Notes under the pieces: model-generated
The model's input: only the letters and a program-made list of their open reading frames with translations
Told to the model about the DNA's origin: nothing
Databases searched by the model: none
Shown here: positions 9,184-17,788 of the stretch, piece after piece
How positions within the stretch are numbered: the first letter of the stretch is position 1
Layout of the letters: each line of letters begins with the position of its first letter
Made by a program: the position numbers and the translations under genes
From: UBA2266 sp964406945
GTDB taxonomy: Bacteria; Planctomycetota; Phycisphaerae; Sedimentisphaerales; Anaerobacaceae
DNA length: 64,000 nucleotides
NCBI GenBank assembly: GCA_964406945.1
Contig: CAYOTO010000004.1
Span: 73,612 to 137,611, forward strand
Direction: 5' to 3'

Positions 9184-9826
9184 TCAACGACCATCGCCGG
9201 CAATCTCGCCGGTTCGACTGCCAGCATTGAAAACACCGTCATGGCAGGGCTTGAACCGCTCGTCCTTTGTCTCCTGCAGGATTCTCAATATCCAGTTCTC
9301 GGGAAAAACGATTGTGTTATGGTGAACGTGGCCGCCATCGGCGGTAACCCACGCAACCGGGGCCGCACTGCCGACGAAACGATTGCCGGCTATGGTAATG
9401 TCTTTGGCCTCGTAATCACCCACCGCGGGCGAAAGAAGGCCAGACCCGTGCTGCCGCCGAGGTTTATGGAGCGGTGTCCGACGTCTTTAAAGAAAGATGT
9501 CTGCACCAGTACATCCCGAGTGCCGGCCTTTAGTTGAACCGCGTTCGACTGAGAAAAGCCCTTCTTGCCGACGAAAGTGCAATCCTCGATCACTCCATGA
9601 TGACAGCCGACCATATCAATGCCGGATCCTCCCCAGCCCTCGAACCGGCAGCGCCGCACTGTGAAATTGTCAACACCGGACATCTTTAGCGCGTCGTGAT
9701 TGCCCCGCGGTCCCGTATCCTGCACGACAACGTCCTCGACAACGATGTGATGAGCGGGTGTTTCGAACGATCCGCCGTCGTCTATATTGATTCCATTCTC
9801 ATCATCTTTATCATCCTCCAGTCAGA
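9184..9826 (-). pseudogene. Right-handed beta-helix protein remnant, 5'-truncated and frameshifted
   Basis: Translation from about 9826 leftwards gives a parallel beta-helix repeat (GINIDDGGSFETPAHH, then CRFEGWGGSGIDMVGCHHG, then CTFVGKKGFSQSNAVQLKAG) of the kind common in planctomycete exoproteins. A stop lies just upstream in frame and there is no plausible ATG. At about 9428-9433 the frame shifts: the first part reads LAFFRP, then the match continues in another frame as AVGDYEAKDITIAGNRF to 9184. Adding one C to the C-run at 9429-9431 would restore the frame. The C terminus diverges after KPCHDGVF. The N-terminal third is missing. Either a decaying gene, or a fragment with one sequencing error in an already truncated gene. 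Confidence 0.7.
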
Positions 9827-10500
9827 AAGCCCAGAACCGCCTCGCGGGTTTCTTCGATCGTTTTCAAGCCGGCCGTTAGGCCATCCTCCAGAAACAGTCT
9901 GCATTTCTGCAAGTATTCGGCTTCTACCAACTCTCCCGTTGTCAATGCACCGTTGCTGTCGCACGGGTACATCTTTTTCTGCGTCTGGGCCCCATCACCG
10001 GCGTACACGGCGCCGATCTTTCTGCTGCAGTTGAAGAAGCCGCCCTCGACCCGCAGAAAAACAAGCAGATGAAAGGCGTTGAAGGCCTCCGGCGTTACAT
10101 CGTTATCGCCGCAAACCTGCTCTCTTGCTTGCTCCGGATTGTCTGCATGCAGATTCGTCGCCAGCGTATATCCCTTTGAAGCGAGGCGGCAGTACTTCCG
10201 CAGCGTTTCACCCCAGAGATAAGCATAGTAGTATCCTGAGCCTATTTCATGGCAGATCAGGCAATTGCGGTTGGGGATCGATCCCTGAGACGCTTCTTCT
10301 ACAACGTCATCGGTCGCCGCAACGAGCCTCACGTCCGCGGGAATGAAGTTCAGCAACGCACACATCACCGTGGTCTTGCCCGCCGCTCCCGGTACCGCGC
10401 CGACCATGAACGAGGCGCCTTTGCTGATGCGAGCCATCAAATAAGCCGCCAGATCTGTATCCAGCGTGCCCGCTTCCAGCAGATCGAATATCGACAGCAT
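9811..10500 (-). CDS. Orphan P-loop ATPase resembling type II/IV secretion ATPases
   Basis: A 229-residue protein. The Walker A-like loop is VGAVPGAAGKTT near residues 33-44. Further on, CHEIGSGYYYAYLWGETLRK and then GYTLATNLHADNPEQAREQV resemble the Walker B/His-box core of VirB11/CpaF-type ATPases (family-level similarity judged by eye). It lacks the N-terminal domain of that family, and no pilin, secretin or other secretion gene lies nearby. Start 10500 has GGGGGG upstream; an in-frame ATG at 10563 adds 21 residues with no good ribosome site. Its 3' end overlaps the beta-helix remnant. The function is uncertain. Confidence 0.6.
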   Translation of the reverse strand: MLSIFDLLEAGTLDTDLAAYLMARISKGASFMVGAVPGAAGKTTVMCALLNFIPADVRLVAATDDVVEEASQGSIPNRNCLICHEIGSGYYYAYLWGETLRKYCRLASKGYTLATNLHADNPEQAREQVCGDNDVTPEAFNAFHLLVFLRVEGGFFNCSRKIGAVYAGDGAQTQKKMYPCDSNGALTTGELVEAEYLQKCRLFLEDGLTAGLKTIEETREAVLGFLTGG

Positions 10501-10778
10501 GCGACCCCCCCGCTGATTGCAGCGTTGCAGTTCTCTACAATGTTCCAGTACTTCAACACGCATGATTCATCCGTTCCAATGCAGAGAGATAATGCAGAAA
10601 TATGCCGCCATTGTTTCAAATTGCGATTCCAACCTCAACAAGAATATCGAGGTGGGGCAAGGGAGGCGTATTTCTGGCCCCGCTGGCATGGCAGGACGGT
10701 CTTGAAACGCCTGCTACATCACTGCAATGCGGCCAATAAGGCCCGAACTGGGCTTGTTTGCCTAATCAGCGGCCGTAA

Positions 10779-11447
10779 TCAAAGTTCCTTGACTCTGATA
10801 TTGCGGTACCAGACCGGCTTGCCGTGGTCCTGAAAGCCGAAAACGCCTTTGCGGGCCATATCCGCGTAAGCATATTTGAACTTGTTCTTGCTGCCGTCGG
10901 GATTCTTGCCGGCTTCGGTCCAATTGTCCAGGTTAATGTCAATGATATCAACGTCGTTGAGAACGATGTGAATCTTCGGTCCCTGTGCCGTGATAGTGAT
11001 ATGATTCCATTCGCCGGGCCCTTTTACGGGATTGGCGCTGGGCGCCTTCACATCGTAAACGGCGCCGCAGGAATGTTTGTTGCCTTTTTCCATGCCGTGG
11101 CTGTCGTGCACCTGAATTTCGATGCCCGTATGCAGCCACTGCTTGATATCGGCGGTTCTGATGAAAATACCGCTGTTAGTCCCTTCGGCGACCTTGAATT
11201 CCAGGTCCAGAACGAAGTCGCCGTACTGCTGCTTTGTCCAGATATCGCCGCCGCCCTTACGCGTAAGAACGCCGTCCTCCACGACCCAACTGTCCGGCTT
11301 CAGGGTGCAATTGGACAAATCGTCCGCAATAACCGGCTGCCAACCGTCCATGTTCGGACCGGCCGTACGGGCCGTTTCCGTGCAAGAGCACAGAAGAACG
11401 CTGATTCCAGCCATAACAAGCCAGCCTGCAATCCTTTTTACTGTCAT
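10779..11447 (-). CDS. DUF1080 (3-keto-disaccharide hydrolase-like) lipoprotein
   Basis: A 222-residue exported protein. The start at 11447 is fixed by AGGAGG seven bases upstream and by the signal sequence that follows, ending in a lipobox-like LLCSC with Cys22; the frame is open further 5' but without a ribosome site. The body is the DUF1080 LamG-like fold: GDFVLDLEFKVAEGTNSGIF, IEIQVHDSHG, GEWNHITITAQGPKIHIVLN, and the closing GVFGFQDHGKPVWYRNIRVK. The family is very expanded in Planctomycetota, and some members hydrolyse 3-keto-glycosides. Here the substrate is unknown. It is a monocistronic gene by spacing. Confidence 0.9.
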   Translation of the reverse strand: MTVKRIAGWLVMAGISVLLCSCTETARTAGPNMDGWQPVIADDLSNCTLKPDSWVVEDGVLTRKGGGDIWTKQQYGDFVLDLEFKVAEGTNSGIFIRTADIKQWLHTGIEIQVHDSHGMEKGNKHSCGAVYDVKAPSANPVKGPGEWNHITITAQGPKIHIVLNDVDIIDINLDNWTEAGKNPDGSKNKFKYAYADMARKGVFGFQDHGKPVWYRNIRVKEL

Positions 11448-11819
11448 TCGAACCTCCTGGTCACACTTGTTTTCCCCCATATTTTGCACGGATTCTACCT
11501 GATTCCGCAGGTAAAAACACGCATTTTTGTATGAAAATCGCTTCATCTTGGCGAATTGCCGCAGCAAAAAGCAAATTAGCTGTATAATTCCAGAAACCGC
11601 CGGATTTGCCCTTCAGGGGGCCTTTCCAGCCCGATTAACCCCCCTAGGCCAGTTAATCCGATAAAAAAACAACATCCGCTGCAATATTCGCACCGCTCAA
11701 CGCGTCTTTATGCACAGTATAGCAGTGAATCTGTCGTTTTTGAAGCGCAAGTGTTTTGATTATAAGGACTTACGCCGCTGAACGGCACCTAGATTCAGGT
11801 TTTGCAAAGGATTTTGAAA
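11448..11819. other. Intergenic region, no gene seen
   Basis: 372 bp between the divergent DUF1080 gene and the small protein at 11820. The only clear structure is GATTAAC (11633-11639) with GTTAATC (11652-11658), a 7-bp stem with a 12-nt loop. It has no T-run placed to make a terminator. I see no convincing promoter. Confidence 0.5.
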
Positions 11820-12191
11820 ATGAGCGAATTCACCGCTGCATCAGACTCATTCCTGGGCATCCCAAGTATTGAGAGGCGAAACAATCTTTCCCGGTTCTCT
11901 TATCAGGACGGCTACACCCTGGCTGTAACGGACCTGGGCAGCAAGGGAGTAAAAGTCGAACTTCGACACAGGTATGACACCGCCGGCGCCATAATCCTGC
12001 CCCCCGGCCAAGCCGGAAAATGCGGAAAATGGCTGCTGAACACCCTGGGCCAGGACCGCCACGGCCTGCCGAGTGAACTGGCGGACATTCTGGAAAGGCT
12101 CAGCAAGCAGAAAGCCAACAACGGCGTATTCAAGCGGGGCGATAAGAAGAAGCTCAAGGACGCCTTGAAAGTTCTCAAAGACCAGGACTGA
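11820..12191 (+). CDS. Small conserved-looking protein of unknown function
   Basis: A 123-residue soluble protein that I do not recognise. No signal peptide or membrane segment is visible. The first 60 residues look beta-rich (YQDGYTLAVTDLGSKGVKVE). The C-terminal part is lysine-rich and probably helical (DILERLSKQKANNGVFKRGD, then KKKLKDALKVLKDQD). The strong basic tail could contact nucleic acid, but that is only a guess. The in-frame ATG at 11802 would add six residues; 11820 is chosen as the more plausible start. It converges on kdgK with about 60 bp between stops. Confidence 0.5.
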   Translation: MSEFTAASDSFLGIPSIERRNNLSRFSYQDGYTLAVTDLGSKGVKVELRHRYDTAGAIILPPGQAGKCGKWLLNTLGQDRHGLPSELADILERLSKQKANNGVFKRGDKKKLKDALKVLKDQD

Positions 12192-12253
12192 CGTTATATA
12201 CTAAAGGCCGTAAACCTTTTCCAGATAGAGATTTGGGGTACTTTTGTCGGCCT

Positions 12254-13402
12254 CTAGCGGACGGCTTTGACGCCTCCGCCGCCTAGTGCCCGTTTGACTT
12301 CCGCCTCGAGCGCTTTCTGGTTAACCAGCGTAACGTCTCCCGGTATCTCCTGAACCAGCATTCCGTGTGCCGCACCCCATTGAACCGCTGTCTGCGCATC
12401 TTTGCCCTTGAGCAGAGCCGCCAGAACTCCTGATGCAAAAGAATCGCCTCCACCGGTTCTGTCTCTGATCGGTACGTATTTTCTCAGAGGGGCTTCGTAA
12501 AGCACACCGGCTGCCACATCATAAAGCACCGCTGCCCAACTAATCAAATCGGCGTTGTGAGCGCCCCGCCACTGGGTGCCGATGAGGCTCAAATTGGGCC
12601 AGTCCTTCGCCACCGACGCGATAGTTTCTTTATAGGCGGCTACCCACTCGTCGTAAGGCGCATTCTTCTTGACCTTTGTCTCATAACCCAGAGCGTCCGC
12701 CAGATCCGAGTCGTTTCCCACGAGCATGCCCAGGAACGGGGCCAGCCTGCGATTGATCTTTCGCGCCTTTTCCTTGTCGGGCTCGACCTTGCTGCGATAG
12801 TTCAGATCGGCCGAGACAAAAGTGCCGCACTCGGCGGCTTTTTGCGCAGCCTCGACCGCGACATCGGCCGTTTCAGGCCCAATCAAGGTGAATATCCCGC
12901 CGGTGTTGAATACCCGCACGCCTTCACTGGCGAACAGTTCATCGAAATCGAAATCACCCGGTCTGATCTGCCGTGCAGCGCTGTTGCCCCGATAGTAGGT
13001 GGTATCGCTGGGCAGAACTCCGCTGCCGTTGTAAGTAAAATTCACACCGTTGCAGATGGTTCCCTTGGCGTCGGTTGAGTGCCTGGTTCCATCGTTTCGG
13101 GTATTCCACCAGACAATTCTGCTCGTATCGACGCCCGCCTCTCGCATCTGATTGCGTATATTCTCGCCGACAGGGTCGTCAACCAGGGCAGTCAAAACCG
13201 CACTCCTGAGCCCGAAAGTATACGCAAGACCGCATGCGATATTGGTCTCGCCGCCTCCCTGCGATATCCGGATGTTATCCCGTACGCGGGCCGTCGGTAC
13301 ATCGCGCGGATCCAGCCTGAGCATGACCTCACCCATCGATACGCCATCGTACCTGCAGCCGTCAGCGGGTTTAATTTCGGTATATTTGACTACTCCAGCC
13401 AT
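12254..13402 (-). CDS. kdgK: 2-keto-3-deoxygluconate kinase (PfkB family)
   Basis: A 382-residue sugar kinase of the PfkB/ribokinase family. Signatures are the N-terminal SQGGGETNIACGLAYTFG and the C-terminal anion-hole/catalytic motif DRTGGGDSFASGVLAALL. In the family the Asp of GGGD is the base. Similarity is best to 2-dehydro-3-deoxygluconate kinases, which phosphorylate KDG in uronate and pectin/alginate breakdown; other sugar acids are possible. It is somewhat longer than E. coli KdgK because of extra loops around residues 230-270. GGAGG lies 7 bases before 13402, which fixes the start. It follows the esterase gene by 29 bp on the same strand, so the two probably form an operon for sugar-acid use. 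Confidence 0.8.
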   Translation of the reverse strand: MAGVVKYTEIKPADGCRYDGVSMGEVMLRLDPRDVPTARVRDNIRISQGGGETNIACGLAYTFGLRSAVLTALVDDPVGENIRNQMREAGVDTSRIVWWNTRNDGTRHSTDAKGTICNGVNFTYNGSGVLPSDTTYYRGNSAARQIRPGDFDFDELFASEGVRVFNTGGIFTLIGPETADVAVEAAQKAAECGTFVSADLNYRSKVEPDKEKARKINRRLAPFLGMLVGNDSDLADALGYETKVKKNAPYDEWVAAYKETIASVAKDWPNLSLIGTQWRGAHNADLISWAAVLYDVAAGVLYEAPLRKYVPIRDRTGGGDSFASGVLAALLKGKDAQTAVQWGAAHGMLVQEIPGDVTLVNQKALEAEVKRALGGGGVKAVR

Positions 13403-13431
13403 AAACAATCCTCCGTGGTCATCCATTCATG

Positions 13432-15456
13432 TCAGTTATTCTCCAGCGGCTTACCAAGTGCGTTCAGCGGCTGCTCGATAGTCAGGTCTTTCTCGCAGGC
13501 CTTTGCCAGATCGGGCAGGTCGTAGACTCTCAACGCTCCGTGGACGGTGTTGACCAACTGATTGAACGAAAGGCCTTTTTCGATTACATTCGACCAGGAA
13601 ACCAGCGGCCGGGCCAGCCTGACTGACTCGAACAACTGCCCTTCCAGGGCCGCCGCGTGCAGCGCCGGAACAGCCACATTCCCGACGGCTACCAAATCGA
13701 CCGCCCCTTCGCTTCGATCGCCTAGCATTCTGGCGCAAGCCATCACATCCTCGGCCCGCATCCCGACATACGATCGCCCCAAAAGATAGGCGGTGTATAC
13801 ATCCTGCCCGTCGGTGCCGAAGTGGGGCCTGAAATAGCCCTGCTTGTCCTGCTGCGTTTCGCCGGTTCCCCGCAGATCGACCGCCAATACCGCCCTGCCG
13901 GATTTCACCATCGCTTCTATACCCTCTAAATCAGCCGCCTTTCCGGCCTCGTTGACGTAGAGAACGGGCTGCCCATTGATTTGGGCGGGCACGAATTGCA
14001 GAGCCGGAAGGTAGACGCCTTCTTCGGGCTTTAGAATGAGCTTGCGGATCTCGTAGCCGTTGCGTTTCAATACGCCCGCCTGCTCGACCTCCATGTCAGG
14101 GATTGCCTGGAGTGCTCGAATGCCGGTAAGTTCACGAACTCTGTCCAGCAATTCCCCGCGATCGCCGTCTTCCCAGAGCTTTTGTCGTCGGCGGTTAAGT
14201 GTATTCTCGTATGAACGGTTTATGTCGTAAGTCGATCTTGCGCCCCTCATCAGCATGACCTGTCCTTCGGGGCTGCACGTAAACTCCGGGCGAGTGAGCA
14301 GTTCTATCTCCGGCTCGGTGATGGGCGAATCGTTGCCGAGCAGCCAGCGGGCCATCCAGCGGACGACGCTCTGACGCTGCAGTTGGTTGTAGTTGTGCTT
14401 GGCATCATTCTCCAGAATGTCGATTCGCTCGGCGAAGCCCAGTCTGGAATAAAGCCGCTTTGCGTAACGGAAGGACTGCCACGTGCCCCGGATATCGAAG
14501 AAATCGTGAGTAGCCGCGCAGATGATGATCGGAGTCGGCGCCCGCATCATCAGGTAATCGGCGTGGTCCATGCCGAAGCTCAACTGTCCGTAAATATTCT
14601 GCTCGGCGTCCTGAGCCCCCAGTTCCAGAATGCGTTCGTACAGATTGGTGATGTAACAGCTCGGGGCGGCCGCATCTATGCGATTATCGAGAGCCATCAG
14701 ATACGATGTTTGGGTTCCCCCTCCGCTGTTGCCGGTGCAGCCTATTCGCTCGGAATCGACTTCCGGACGGGATTGCAGATAATCAATGCCGCGCATGCCG
14801 TCCCAGACCTCGAACCATGCGGTGTTTCGCCCCAGGAGAATACTGCCGACCCCCGTCATAGTGTGGCCTCTGGTGCCCCACAGGTCGGGCCACTGCTCCA
14901 TGCACTGGCCCCGTTCGCCCTGGTCAATCGGGTCGAACACCAGGGCCGCCATTCCATTCAGGGCCAGAAGAGCCCCCATGCTCTGGTAAGTTTCATACCC
15001 CTTGCCGTCGCGACTGTGACCGCACGGCACCAGAACTCCGGGATATGGCTGCTTGTGTCGGCTGGATTCGGGAACAAACAGTAATGCCGTTACAAAATGC
15101 CGCGGCTGGCTTTCGAAAATTACCTTCTCGACTCGATAGCCTTTCCGCTTGATTACGCCAGTTATTCGAGCGTTAAGAGGCGTTCGTCTGGGAAATTCGC
15201 CCAGAGCGCCGAGAAAATGCGTTCTTAGACGCTGCTGGTAATCTGCAACCTGCTCCGGGGTTTTGATGGTCTCATAGCGCTGCTTCCATTTCTCGAATTC
15301 CTCGGCCGCCTGCGAGCGCAGGTAATGATTCATCATTTCAATCTTATTGAATCCGTCGATGGTTGGCGGGAGAACGTCCAGTTCGCCGGCGAATACTGTC
15401 GCGACCATCAGCGGAACCATCAGCGCCGCCCATACAAAGCCTTTTGAACCGCTCAT
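13432..15456 (-). CDS. Secreted tandem alpha/beta-hydrolase (acetyl-xylan-esterase-like)
   Basis: A 674-residue exported protein with an N-terminal signal peptide (residues 1-23, FVWAALMVPLMVATVFA). The first alpha/beta-hydrolase domain (about 100-400) has the nucleophile elbow CTGNSGGGTQTS, an acid in CAATHDFFD, and a likely catalytic His in ENDAKHNYN. A second related domain (about 440-650) begins GYEIRKLILKPEEG and includes AVDLRGTGET, but its elbow reads VAVGNVAVPAL: Val replaces the Ser, so it is probably inactive. Related planctomycete proteins are annotated as acetyl-xylan esterases. A role in deacetylating polysaccharide is inferred, supported by kdgK directly downstream. Confidence 0.8.
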   Translation of the reverse strand: MSGSKGFVWAALMVPLMVATVFAGELDVLPPTIDGFNKIEMMNHYLRSQAAEEFEKWKQRYETIKTPEQVADYQQRLRTHFLGALGEFPRRTPLNARITGVIKRKGYRVEKVIFESQPRHFVTALLFVPESSRHKQPYPGVLVPCGHSRDGKGYETYQSMGALLALNGMAALVFDPIDQGERGQCMEQWPDLWGTRGHTMTGVGSILLGRNTAWFEVWDGMRGIDYLQSRPEVDSERIGCTGNSGGGTQTSYLMALDNRIDAAAPSCYITNLYERILELGAQDAEQNIYGQLSFGMDHADYLMMRAPTPIIICAATHDFFDIRGTWQSFRYAKRLYSRLGFAERIDILENDAKHNYNQLQRQSVVRWMARWLLGNDSPITEPEIELLTRPEFTCSPEGQVMLMRGARSTYDINRSYENTLNRRRQKLWEDGDRGELLDRVRELTGIRALQAIPDMEVEQAGVLKRNGYEIRKLILKPEEGVYLPALQFVPAQINGQPVLYVNEAGKAADLEGIEAMVKSGRAVLAVDLRGTGETQQDKQGYFRPHFGTDGQDVYTAYLLGRSYVGMRAEDVMACARMLGDRSEGAVDLVAVGNVAVPALHAAALEGQLFESVRLARPLVSWSNVIEKGLSFNQLVNTVHGALRVYDLPDLAKACEKDLTIEQPLNALGKPLENN

Positions 15457-15585
15457 TGTGCATCCTCGCTAAAGAGTCCGGATTACCGGTTTACCCCTGC
15501 AGGGGTACGCACGGGCATCATAACCCGAATCCGCGCGGATTTACAACCAATTTTGCGCCGTGCGGCTGTGGCGAGGGTCCGTCGA

Positions 15586-16674
15586 TCAGAGTTGCCTCTT
15601 GACGGCTTCGGCGTGAATCAACTCGAAAACCGACTCTATGAAGGACGTGTCCAGGCCCAGTTCGCGGGCCTTGGCTATGTGATCGCCCAGAAGCATCTCA
15701 TAGCGGTCGATCTGCAGCACCGGGATGCTGTGCTGTCGCTTGAGTTGACCGATCTTCTCCACCCACTTCATCCGGTCGGCCACATCCTGAATAATCTGCG
15801 AATCGACCCTGCTTATTTCGGTGCGCAAATCGGCAATCTGGGACCGGACGTCCTTGTCGCCGATTTCCGCGTCCCGTGCATGCAGCCGATTTATCATTTC
15901 ACACAATTCGGATGGAGTAATCTGCTGCTTCGAATCGCTCAGGGCTTTCTCAGGCTCGATATGCGACTCGATCATCAGGCCCTGAATACCAAGATCAAGA
16001 GCCATCTGCGAAAGCGGCTCTATCAAATGCCGGCTGCCCGCTATGTGGCTGGGATCGCAGATCAGGGGCAGCTTCGGCAGTCTTCGCTTGAGTTCGATGG
16101 GTATCTGCCAGTTGGGGCTGTTGCGGTAGTCCGTTTCGATATACGTGGAAAAACCTCTGTGTATAGCCGCCAGTTTGGTCAGTCCGGCCTGATACAGCCT
16201 CTCGATTGCCCCGAGCCATAGACCCAGTTCGGCGTTTATCGGGTTCTTCACCAGGACGGGCACGTCGAAGCCCTTCAGGGCCTCGGCGATTTCCTGCACG
16301 AGAAAGGGGTTTACCGTGGTTCTGGCGCCGATCCAGACTATGTCCACCCCGCTGTCGAGGCAAAGTTCGACATGCCTGGCGGTTGCAACCTCGGTTGCGG
16401 TAAGAAGCGAGGTCTCGGCTTTTGCCGCCGCCAGCCATTTAAGCCCTTCGGTGCCTACGCCTTCGAAGGTATTAGGCCTTGTCCGGGGCTTCCAGATGCC
16501 GGCTCTGAGCACTTTAACAGCCGGACATTCGGCCACGCCCCTGGCTGTTGCAAGCACCTGCTCTTCGGATTCCGCACTGCAGGGCCCTGCGATCACCCAG
16601 GGAACCCTGTCGTACGACAGCCAGTTCGATACGTCGAGAATGCAATCATTCAGTTCTTTGAGTTTGTCAGGCAT
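15586..16674 (-). CDS. Bifunctional DAHP synthase / chorismate mutase
   Basis: A 362-residue fusion. Residues about 1-260 are a DAHP synthase of the KDO8P-synthase-like type (WVIAGPCSAESEEQVLATA, AGIWKPRTRPNTFEG, ICDPSHIAGSRHL), joining phosphoenolpyruvate and erythrose 4-phosphate at the first shikimate step. Residues about 270-362 are an AroQ-type chorismate mutase (LRTEISRVDSQIIQDVADRM, then VEKIGQLKRQ), making prephenate. In other bacteria this fusion makes the mutase domain a feedback sensor. The start at 16674 matches the conserved N terminus; the open frame extends to 16749, past the transcription start predicted from the promoter. It is monocistronic by spacing. Confidence 0.92.
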   Translation of the reverse strand: MPDKLKELNDCILDVSNWLSYDRVPWVIAGPCSAESEEQVLATARGVAECPAVKVLRAGIWKPRTRPNTFEGVGTEGLKWLAAAKAETSLLTATEVATARHVELCLDSGVDIVWIGARTTVNPFLVQEIAEALKGFDVPVLVKNPINAELGLWLGAIERLYQAGLTKLAAIHRGFSTYIETDYRNSPNWQIPIELKRRLPKLPLICDPSHIAGSRHLIEPLSQMALDLGIQGLMIESHIEPEKALSDSKQQITPSELCEMINRLHARDAEIGDKDVRSQIADLRTEISRVDSQIIQDVADRMKWVEKIGQLKRQHSIPVLQIDRYEMLLGDHIAKARELGLDTSFIESVFELIHAEAVKRQL

Positions 16675-16760
16675 TAATCTACCGATTCGAGAGTTACTAA
16701 ATATCGGGTGTACGCCCTGTGCCGATCTACGGCGTCCGGGCGATCGCACTAACCGTAGAC

Positions 16761-16788
16761 ATTATACTCCCATCACACGAACAGTCAA
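16761..16788 (-). promoter_or_regulatory. Sigma-70-type promoter of the DAHP synthase/chorismate mutase gene
   Basis: On the minus strand TTGACT (16788-16783), a 16-nt spacer and a perfect TATAAT (16766-16761). The expected transcript begins near 16754, about 80 nt before the ATG at 16674. Confidence 0.7.
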
Positions 16789-17084
16789 AGCCTCTTACGA
16801 AGCCGCTTCATCTGGGAACGCACGGCTTCGATGATTTCTTTGGGTTCGTGCTCAACGGCCAAAGACCAATTCGGCAGCCACAATGTGATCAGTAGTGACA
16901 GCCGGACAGTATTCCTCACGTCGAACTCCTTCGCAGAGGCCCTGTCGAACCTCAAAGAAAAGTTCCCTTTCATACCGGGTGGTTGCTTCTCATGCGACTC
17001 GGCTTCGCCAAATCCGCATTCTCGTTTTAGCCATTGAGACCGCTTTTGCCAGTGGATCAACGTGTTTCGTTGTCGTGGGCACAC

Positions 17085-17291
17085 CATAAAAAAAGCCGCC
17101 CGGTAATCGGACGGCTGCAGTGCTTCAATCCACCATCATCATTGCTTCAGCAAAGCGCTATGTAGCTGGCTATGGTCAAAAGGAGGATGCGTCGTTTGTT
17201 CATAATGAACGGCAACCAGCTTTCATAGTAAAACTGCTTCATTTCCGACCCCCAAAGCCAGAAGTTGTTTGTTTATGTTTGCTTCGAGTAT
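17085..17291 (-). ncRNA. Candidate structured small RNA (about 205 nt), possibly with a 31-codon ORF
   Basis: A compact transcription unit: promoter at 17326-17298, predicted start near 17291, intrinsic terminator at 17116-17088. Inside, CTATG (17228-17224 on the minus strand) pairs with CATAG (17162-17158), and AGCTGG (17221-17216) with CCAGCT (17169-17164). This interrupted 11-bp stem encloses the palindrome GTTCAT-t-ATGAAC (17210-17198). The same strand has an ORF at 17242-17147, starting MKQFYYESW and ending in a hydrophobic stretch LLLTIASYIALC, behind GGGGGTCGGAA. I cannot tell whether the product is RNA, peptide or both. It is not recognisable as 6S, tmRNA, SRP or RNase P RNA. Confidence 0.45.
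17088..17116 (-). terminator. Rho-independent terminator of the small transcript
   Basis: On the minus strand AGCCGTCCG (17116-17108), a 5-nt loop, CGGGCGGCT (17102-17094), then seven T (17094-17088 region). One mismatch interrupts the stem. It faces leftwards and closes the unit that starts near 17291. Confidence 0.75.
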
Positions 17292-17297
17292 GAAAGC

Positions 17298-17326
17298 ATT
17301 GTATAGCAAAGAAGCTTCGCAGGCAA
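17298..17326 (-). promoter_or_regulatory. Promoter of the small transcript
   Basis: On the minus strand TTGCCT (17326-17321), a 17-nt spacer and TACAAT (17303-17298), followed about 200 nt later by a terminator facing the same way. Confidence 0.5.
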
Positions 17327-17665
17327 GCAAAATGCATGCGCGGTATCGTAAGTGTATGTATAACAAGGATTTACAATTCAGGATGCAATATTTTTTTTGC
17401 CTGCACCCGTTGTTTTGTTTGGTCCTATTTTTGCCTTTGACGCGGCCAAATGCGCGATTACAGAAGCTGACATAAGTGTTTTTTGGTTCATCCGGATGAA
17501 GCTGCTTTTTCGAAGCATCGGAGCAGATTTGGCGGGATAGCTGCCGGTTCAAAGGCCAACTGAACGGAGATGAACCTATATAAACCGGATTGTGCATGCA
17601 AGAAGTAGCCTTGGTAAAACCAGCAATTTACTGGGCATTAAAACGGCGGAACAGGCGGATAATTC
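17327..17665. other. AT-rich intergenic stretch, nothing supported
   Basis: About 340 bp with lower GC than its surroundings, including T8 in ATATTTTTTTTGCC near 17390. The minus-strand open frame over 17223-17597 has no ribosome site or family resemblance, so no gene is called. Confidence 0.4.
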
Positions 17666-17694
17666 TTGACCTGTGATGTTGACAAGTGGATAAT
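17666..17694 (+). promoter_or_regulatory. Sigma-70-type promoter of the PAS histidine kinase
   Basis: TTGACC (17666-17671), a 17-nt spacer and GATAAT (17689-17694) lie about 95 bp before the chosen start at 17789. Confidence 0.5.
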
Positions 17695-17788
17695 CGATAC
17701 AGTTGCAAGCAGCATGCGGTCGAATGCACGCCCAAGCACGAATGGCCCCGCCTAAGTGGCTCGCGGACAATTTGCAGGAAGGCGTAAA

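Noticed and set aside
11633..11658. Inverted repeat GATTAAC/GTTAATC as a terminator
   Set aside because: The neighbouring A7 would be upstream of the stem on the minus strand and is not a T-run on the plus strand, so it cannot serve as an intrinsic terminator.
16785..17087. 100-codon minus-strand open frame
   Set aside because: Its ATG sits directly behind the T-run of a terminator, no ribosome site precedes it, and it overlaps the DAHP synthase promoter. No family resemblance.
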